10,410 nucleotides of DNA, from contig JBHJGV010000077.1 in the NCBI GenBank assembly GCA_050331455.1, positions 1 through 10,410 on the forward strand. The letters are read 5' to 3'. Made by a program: the position numbers and the translations under genes. Positions within the stretch are counted from its first letter, which is position 1. Every line of letters begins with the position of its first letter. Below the pieces are notes generated by a model. It was not told the origin of the DNA. It saw only the letters and a program-made list of their open reading frames with translations, and searched no databases. Origin of the DNA: CAYUYV01 sp050331455. Its GTDB lineage: Bacteria > Pseudomonadota > Alphaproteobacteria > JAJFIK01. Shown in pieces: positions 6,922-10,410 of the stretch.

Positions 6922-7285
6922 GCTGAGCATCGTCTCCGTCACCATCGCCGGACCCGGCCGGCTCCTGATCATAGAGCCGGTCCCGGCGGCTCATGTCGAG
7001 GGGCTGGTGACCGGCCATCGTCCCGCTGCTGGGCCAGTCGGGGCGGGTCGTGATCTCCCGCCCGCCGCAGCGGCTGCATATCATGGATCCTGCCACATCG
7101 GGTACCGGGCAGTCGCCGAGCCGCTCCGCGAGAGCCGACGGCTGCAGGCTGGTATTGTGGCCACAGGTCTCACACCAGACCCAGACGCCCAGGCGCCGCC
7201 GCGCCAGCCAGGACAGGCGGATGACCGGGCCGGGCGGAACCGGCGGCGTGCGCTTGCGCGCCGCGACATCGGCGGCGGTGACCAT
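6716..7285 (-). CDS. Zinc-ribbon protein of unknown function
   Basis: Residues 34-86 form a four-cysteine zinc ribbon: VWCETCGHNTSL with Cys38/Cys41 and MICSRCGGREITTRPDWPS with Cys70/Cys73, separated by a helix-like SALAERLGDCPVPDVAG. Small proteins of this type (CxxCGH, PVPxLA, CxRCG, RPDWP) are familiar from alphaproteobacteria but have no known role; nucleic-acid binding is only a guess. The ATG at 7285 has GGGAG 7 nt upstream. The frame stays open to 6716 (189 residues), but beyond about residue 120 it overlaps the small ORF that precedes murA. Residues 122-150 are Arg/Pro-rich and look non-coding, while the last 39 residues look coding again. The true C-terminus is thus uncertain, perhaps near residue 120. 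It seems to be the first gene of the minus-strand murA cluster. Confidence 0.65.
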   Translation of the reverse strand: MVTAADVAARKRTPPVPPGPVIRLSWLARRRLGVWVWCETCGHNTSLQPSALAERLGDCPVPDVAGSMICSRCGGREITTRPDWPSSGTMAGHQPLDMSRRDRLYDQEPAGSGDGDGDDAQHGQTHAGRRRPSRRGPARQSAPAQGPGPWEGEPTVPLGDGAKRKRAARGLNRAKKHCCRPPDVKPPYG

Positions 7286-7287
7286 AA

Positions 7288-7297
7288 GGGAGCTCCC
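7288..7297. repeat. 10-bp palindrome covering the zinc-ribbon gene's ribosome-binding site
   Basis: GGGAGCTCCC is a perfect palindrome. On the minus strand its first half is the GGGAG that serves as ribosome-binding site for the zinc-ribbon gene at 7285. With no real loop it can hardly form a stable hairpin, so chance or a dimer-binding site is as likely as translational control. Confidence 0.35.
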
Positions 7298-7381
7298 GAT
7301 CCGTTTGACACGAACAAGACAGGAACAAAATAGGGCGGTGCCCGGCGTGCTTCCACCCTTTCCTTTGCAGTCGGCCTGCGC

Positions 7382-7387
7382 TATAGC
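7382..7387 (+). promoter_or_regulatory. Possible -10 box of the tRNA-Thr gene
   Basis: TATAGC lies 41 nt before the mature tRNA 5' end, in a CGCTATAGCAG context that is common ahead of tRNA genes in alphaproteobacteria. A good -35 at 17 bp is lacking: TTTCCT sits at the right distance, while TTGCAG (7365-7370) is too close at 11 bp. Confidence 0.35.
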
Positions 7388-7428
7388 AGCCACTCTGTCG
7401 GAGCGGGGTCAGCGCACCACCGTTCCCA

Positions 7429-7503
7429 GCCCATGTAGCTCAGGGGTAGAGCACTCCCTTGGTAAGGGAGAGGCCAGGAGTTCAAATCTCCTCATGGGCA
7501 CCA
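7429..7503 (+). tRNA. tRNA-Thr (anticodon GGT)
   Basis: A full cloverleaf can be drawn. The acceptor stem is GCCCATG / CATGGGC, the D arm GCTC-AGGGGTA-GAGC, and the anticodon arm CTCCC-TTGGTAA-GGGAG with GGT at positions 34-36 (reads ACC and ACU). The variable loop is AGGCC, the T arm AGGAG-TTCAAAT-CTCCT, the discriminator base A, and CCA is encoded. All stems pair perfectly. It is the only gene on the plus strand before the ccm region and is divergent from the murA cluster. No clear terminator follows it on the plus strand. Confidence 0.98.
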
Positions 7504-7540
7504 TTTCCCCACACGGCCGAAGCCACCACCGTAACCCGGT

Positions 7541-7570
7541 AAAAAAGGGCGCAGACGGACGTCCGCGCCC
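7541..7570 (-). terminator. Intrinsic terminator for minus-strand transcription
   Basis: GGGCGC (7547-7552) pairs with GCGCCC (7565-7570). After an A/C mismatch, GAC pairs with GTC around a GGAC loop. Six A's at 7541-7546 become the U-run when read on the minus strand. No T-run follows on the plus strand, so it does not fit as the tRNA terminator. The nearest intact minus-strand gene upstream is ccmD, about 290 nt away. Confidence 0.8.
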
Positions 7571-7863
7571 CGAGTTGGTCGGAGGGAAAGGGAGAGAGCG
7601 ATCAGTTCTGCGACGGCATCGTGTCCTTGAGGTTCGTCAGGGCAATGTTTCTTGAAAATAGAGAGAACGGATCGTGGGCGGACCGCCCGCCCCCATGGCC
7701 GTGTGGTCGACTTAGGCCACGCTCAAGGGAGGATTCCGTACAAGCGAAGGTTGGGCCCGCAACGGGGGTCCGATCCAGAAATGATCAGCCCTCAGACACA
7801 AGATTCAAATTCCGTCACGCTGGCCGCGTCTCACCCGGTCGGGTCCGAACAAACGCCGCGCAT
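7571..7863. other. Stretch without an intact gene between terminator and ccmD
   Basis: No complete gene is supported here. On the minus strand a frame is open without any start codon from 7784 to a TGA at 7602 (61 codons), ending in RNIALTNLKDTMPSQN, 31 nt before the terminator hairpin. This could be the 3' scrap of a lost gene or chance. A short near-palindrome GGGCGG-A-CCGCCC lies at 7676-7688. Plus-strand frames through this region show no family resemblance. Confidence 0.5.
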
Positions 7864-8004
7864 CTAAATTTTTTGCGCCCGTTTTTCGGCCGCGACGAGA
7901 CGTCGCCACCGAAGCCATACGAGAACGCCGAGAACGAGAGCCGAGAGCCCGAAGGCCGGCCAGACATAAGCACCGTGCGTGCCCATCGCAAAGAATTCCG
8001 CCAT
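7864..8004 (-). CDS. ccmD: Heme exporter protein D (CcmD)
   Basis: A 46-residue membrane protein of the system I cytochrome c maturation pathway. CcmD helps release holo-CcmE from the CcmABC complex in the cytoplasmic membrane. The translation starts MAEFFAMGTHGAYVWPAFG, then one hydrophobic segment (about residues 12-31) and a basic cytoplasmic tail ending RRLVAAEKRAQKI. The MAEFFAMG, YVWPAFG, hydrophobic, RR-rich pattern is typical of CcmD. The start has GGAG 7 nt upstream. Normally ccmD directly follows ccmC and precedes ccmE on the same strand. Here the upstream DNA holds no ccmC and ccmE is on the opposite strand 1.8 kb away. The gene looks intact, but its expression depends on a new promoter. 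Confidence 0.88.
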   Translation of the reverse strand: MAEFFAMGTHGAYVWPAFGLSALVLGVLVWLRWRRLVAAEKRAQKI

Positions 8005-8042
8005 GGCGTCGCTCCATCGTCTGCAGTCATGGTATTGAGTTC

Positions 8043-8072
8043 AAAATAGCGGATCGCGGCGCCGGCGTCGAA
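8043..8072 (-). promoter_or_regulatory. Candidate promoter for ccmD
   Basis: On the minus strand TTCGAC (8067-8072) and TATTTT (8043-8048) are 18 bp apart, giving a start of transcription near 8036, about 30 nt before the ccmD ATG. The boxes match the sigma-70 consensus only partly. I propose it because ccmD has no upstream partner gene here. Confidence 0.3.
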
Positions 8073-8097
8073 CCCGCCGCTCACCTCGCGCGCCTGA

Positions 8098-8754
8098 CCT
8101 TATTACACTGTCAAGCGCAAAAAGCCTGAACAGGCCTTCAATGTCAGCCAGCCGGCCCTGACCAAAGCAATCCGTATGTTGGAGGAGGACCTCGGCGGCC
8201 CCCTGGTCGACCGCCGGGTCAGGCCGCTGCGCCTCACGCATCTGGACCATGTGGTGCCCCAGGCAACCCTGCTGGAAGACATGCGGCTCGGCACGCTCGA
8301 ACTGGCGCTGCTGACCGACTGCCCCCGGATCGACGCGCGCTACCGGACCGACGTTCTGTTCGAAGACGGCTATGTCGTTGCGATGCCTCCGGATCATCCC
8401 TTGAGCGCCAGGGACACGATCTCCCTGCGGGATCTTCACGGTCAGGACTATGTCAACCGCCTCCATTGCGAGAAGAATGCGGAAATCGAGGCGCTGCTGG
8501 GCGAATGCGGCGCGTCGGTCATGACGCATCTCGTCAGTGACCAGGACGAATTCGTCCGGCGCATGATCAAAGCCGGTCTCGGCATCTCGATCATGCCCGA
8601 GCCCCTTGCCGGCGACGGTCTGACGGCACGCCCCCTGGCCGACCCACCCATCGCGCGGCGCGTTGTGCTGGCCTCCCTTGCGTCCCGGCAGATCTCTGGC
8701 CTCGCGGAGATCATCCGCAACCAGATCATCAGCGACGTCGAGAACGCAGCATGA
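8098..8754 (+). pseudogene. LysR-type transcriptional regulator remnant
   Basis: The open frame (after a TGA at 8095-8097) begins YYTVKRKKPEQ and enters a clear LysR DNA-binding helix-turn-helix: AFNVSQPALTKAIRMLEEDL, then GGPLVDRRVRPLRLTHL. A normal LysR protein has about 300 residues, starting some 8-10 residues before YY. Here the start codon and several residues of the first helix are missing. After VVPQATLLEDM the sequence jumps straight to RLGTLELALLTD, an in-frame loss of roughly 60 residues of linker and effector domain. The rest of the effector domain is intact (FEDGYVVAMPPDHPLS, AGLGISIMPEPLA). The only ATG (8176) falls inside the HTH and would give 192 residues without DNA binding. 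Its TGA overlaps the ATG of the hydrolase (ATGA), as in a regulator-target pair. I infer a non-functional regulator. Confidence 0.8.
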
Positions 8755-9776
8755 TCATTCCCCCGGACAGTTTTGACCATCACGATGCAACCGGCACGGC
8801 GCGCACCGTGGAGCCGTTCGGTCCGGTCCTGCGCACCCCCGATCATCGCTTCGGCACCCTTGCCGGTTTCGACCACACGCCCCGATACCTCGACGACCTG
8901 CCCGGCTTTGAAGGGCTGCGGCTTCATTATGTGGACACCGGATACGAAGACCCAGGGCGCATGCGACCCACCATCGTGTGTCTCCACGGACAAAGGGGCT
9001 GGGCCTATCTGTTCCGCAAGATCATCGGACCGCTTCGAGACCGCGGCTTCCGGGTCGTCGCCCCCGACCTGTTCGGGTTCGGACGCTCGGATAAACCCAT
9101 GAGGGACGAGGCCTACAGCTTCACGTTTCATCGCCAGACGATCCTCGCATTCTTCCAGCGCATGGCGTTCGGGCCTATCATGGCGATCGGTCACGACTGG
9201 GGCGCCTGGTTCGCGGCGAGCCTGCCCCTGGCGCTCCGGGACCAGATCGAAGGGATCGCCATGGTCAACGGGACCATCCGCAGTGCTGAAGATCCACTCT
9301 GGCGCGGCTTTCATACCTGGCGCAGCTTTCACAATGCCGAGCAGGACCCGGCCGTGGGGCGGCACATCGCCTTCGAGACAGGCGGACTGGCGCCGGAGGA
9401 GATTGCCGCGTATGACGCACCCTTCCCGACTGCCCGCCACAAAGCGGCCATCCGCCGCTTCCCCAATCTTGTGCCGACCCTGCCGGGGCAGGATGGCGAC
9501 GCCCTCTCTCGGGCCGCCCTGTCCTGCCTGGAGAAGGACTGGCCGGGACAGCTGGTGCTCGTGGCCGGGGCAAAGGACCGCGTGTTCGGCCCACGGGGCC
9601 CCCAGTCGCTTGCAGGACGCCTGCCCAACGCACACGTTCTGTCTATCGAAGAGGCGGGACCTTTCGCCTTGGAAATCGGCGACCGGTTTATCGGATCTGT
9701 GCTGGATCAATTGACGGGAGCGGTGCGGCGCGCATCATCGGGCCCCGTGGAGCAGACAAGCGCCCCGCGCGTCTGA
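8751..9776 (+). CDS. Haloalkane dehalogenase-like alpha/beta hydrolase, catalytic His replaced
   Basis: A 341-residue alpha/beta hydrolase clearly resembling DhlA-type haloalkane dehalogenases, which replace carbon-bound halogen by OH through an alkyl-Asp intermediate. Matching stretches are RTPDHRF and YLDDLPGFEGLRLHYVD (47-62), the oxyanion-loop region HGQRGWAYLFRK (79-90; usually HGEPTW), APDLFGFGRSDKP (104-116), nucleophile Asp149 followed by the halide-type Trp150 in GHDWGA, DAPFPTARHKAAIRRFP (222-238) and acid Asp276 in GAKDRVFGP. The catalytic His, expected in AGHF, is Pro304 (AGPF; codon CCT at 9660-9662). No signal peptide is seen, so it is cytosolic. The ribosome-binding site is weak, and its start overlaps the LysR remnant stop, suggesting coupling. 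Without the His, hydrolysis of the ester intermediate should fail, so it is probably inactive, single-turnover or decaying. Epoxide-hydrolase-like function is less likely. Confidence 0.87.
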   Translation: MIIPPDSFDHHDATGTARTVEPFGPVLRTPDHRFGTLAGFDHTPRYLDDLPGFEGLRLHYVDTGYEDPGRMRPTIVCLHGQRGWAYLFRKIIGPLRDRGFRVVAPDLFGFGRSDKPMRDEAYSFTFHRQTILAFFQRMAFGPIMAIGHDWGAWFAASLPLALRDQIEGIAMVNGTIRSAEDPLWRGFHTWRSFHNAEQDPAVGRHIAFETGGLAPEEIAAYDAPFPTARHKAAIRRFPNLVPTLPGQDGDALSRAALSCLEKDWPGQLVLVAGAKDRVFGPRGPQSLAGRLPNAHVLSIEEAGPFALEIGDRFIGSVLDQLTGAVRRASSGPVEQTSAPRV

Positions 9777-9797
9777 CGAGGAAAAAAGGATACGCCT

Positions 9798-10235
9798 ATG
9801 AAACCGGCCAAGCGGAACAAGCGTCTTGTGCTTCTTGCGGTCTGCGCCGTGACCATTACGGCCGCCGCGGCCCTCAGCCTGTCGGCCCTGCGCGACAACA
9901 TCTCTTACTTCCTGACCCCGTCGGAAATCGCGGACACCCAGAGCCTCGCCGGGCAGAACATCCGCCTCGGGGGCCTCGTCCTGGAGGGCAGTGTGCGCCA
10001 CGTGAACGATGCCACGGTGCAGTTCCGGGTCACCGATGGCGCCGCCGACCTGCCGGTGTCCTACCGGGGCATTCTGCCCGACCTGTTCCGGGAAGGTCAG
10101 GGCGTGATCGCACAAGGTCAGTTCGATCCGTCCGGCCAGTTCATCGCCAGCGTGATCCTGGCCAAGCACGACGAAAACTACGTGCCGAAAGAGCTCCAGC
10201 ACGGCCTGGAAAAAGCGCGCCAGATTACGTCCTGA
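9798..10235 (+). CDS. ccmE: Cytochrome c-type biogenesis protein CcmE, heme chaperone
   Basis: The periplasmic, membrane-anchored heme chaperone of system I cytochrome c maturation: it binds heme covalently and passes it to CcmF for attachment to apocytochrome c. The 145 residues begin with a basic stretch (MKPAKRNKR), a single membrane anchor at about 9-31, then the CcmE OB-fold: LRDNISYFLTPSEI, GQNIRLGGLVLEGSV, FRVTDG, VSYRGILPDLFREGQGVIAQG. It ends with the heme-attachment motif AKHDENYVP, in which the His is the covalent ligand and the Tyr an axial ligand. All key residues are present, so it should work. The start has an AAAAAAGGA 7 nt upstream. It follows the hydrolase by 21 nt. ccmF, the usual next gene, is not visible in the remaining 175 nt. 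Confidence 0.96.
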   Translation: MKPAKRNKRLVLLAVCAVTITAAAALSLSALRDNISYFLTPSEIADTQSLAGQNIRLGGLVLEGSVRHVNDATVQFRVTDGAADLPVSYRGILPDLFREGQGVIAQGQFDPSGQFIASVILAKHDENYVPKELQHGLEKARQITS

Positions 10236-10297
10236 CGCGGTCAGTTCATCACGGGATTGGGTTTAATGGCGCCCGGCGAAGCGGACCGCGCCCGGCG

Positions 10298-10328
10298 GGG
10301 GGCCCCCCCGATGGTTCGTCGGGCCCCC
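10298..10328. repeat. GC-rich hairpin downstream of ccmE
   Basis: GGGGGCCC (10298-10305) pairs perfectly with GGGCCCCC (10321-10328). An alternative inner stem is CCCGA / TCGGG (10307-10311 and 10319-10323). No T-run follows on either strand, so this may stabilise the ccmE mRNA end or weaken transcription rather than act as a classical intrinsic terminator. A 10-bp direct repeat GCGCCCGGCG (10269-10278, 10288-10297) lies just before it. Confidence 0.4.
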
Positions 10329-10410
10329 GGCGCAAGCCATATTGTGCCGGACAGCATCAAACTCGCGGCGAACCGGGGCGGCCAAGACGCACCAAAACAC
10401 CCACCCCAAC

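Noticed and set aside
5090..7333. 747-codon open frame on the plus strand
   Set aside because: Antisense to the whole of murA and the zinc-ribbon gene; composition and lack of motifs mark it as a shadow.
7305..7333. Perfect TTGACA on the plus strand as a promoter for the tRNA
   Set aside because: No acceptable -10 box at 16-18 bp (AAATAG or AAAATA only), and it is about 100 nt from the tRNA.
7621..8049. 142-codon plus-strand frame between the tRNA and ccmD
   Set aside because: It is antisense to ccmD and shows no family resemblance or good ribosome-binding site.
7815..8084. 89-codon and 70-codon minus-strand frames over ccmD
   Set aside because: They are out of frame with the clear CcmD translation and look like shadows.
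8448..9710. 420-codon open frame on the minus strand
   Set aside because: Antisense to the hydrolase, which has clear homology on the plus strand; no recognisable domain in the minus frame.

Overview
The window reads as chromosomal DNA of a GC-rich alphaproteobacterium, probably Rhodospirillales-like. The evidence is the gene order murA - DUF2948 - hisD - UPF0262 - infA - maf - RNase E/G on one strand, the near-consensus IF-1, and c-type cytochrome maturation genes of the CcmDE type. Both window ends are low in complexity (a C-run at 1-20, an A/C-rich tail after about 10380), so it may be a complete short contig whose edges deserve caution.

Left and centre (1-7285, all on the minus strand, read from right to left): a zinc-ribbon protein, a small basic ORF coupled to murA, then murA (peptidoglycan precursor synthesis), a DUF2948 protein, hisD (last step of histidine synthesis), a UPF0262 protein, infA (translation initiation factor IF-1), maf (nucleotide pyrophosphatase) and the 5' part of an RNase E/G-family gene that runs off the left edge. 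Small gaps and a 1-nt stop/start overlap suggest one or a few polycistronic units. Two longer gaps (3002-3204 and 2202-2518) hold inverted repeats.

Middle (7286-7863): a short divergent region, a tRNA-Thr(GGT) gene on the plus strand with encoded CCA, and an intrinsic terminator oriented for the minus strand that has no intact gene feeding it.

Right (7864-10410): a rearranged cytochrome c maturation region. A 46-residue ccmD lies on the minus strand with no ccmC upstream of it. ccmE lies on the plus strand nearly 2 kb away. Between them are a doubly deleted LysR-type regulator remnant and a haloalkane-dehalogenase-like alpha/beta hydrolase whose catalytic His position is Pro. The remnant's stop overlaps the hydrolase start, and ccmE begins 21 nt after the hydrolase, so ccmE appears to be the last gene of this unusual unit.

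I see no CRISPR array, insertion sequence, phage gene or toxin-antitoxin pair, and no clear-cut new system. The most interesting points are the His-to-Pro hydrolase, the ccmD/ccmE disruption, the reading-frame conflict upstream of murA, the paired dyads upstream of the UPF0262 gene, and the Gly at an expected catalytic Asp position in the partial RNase.
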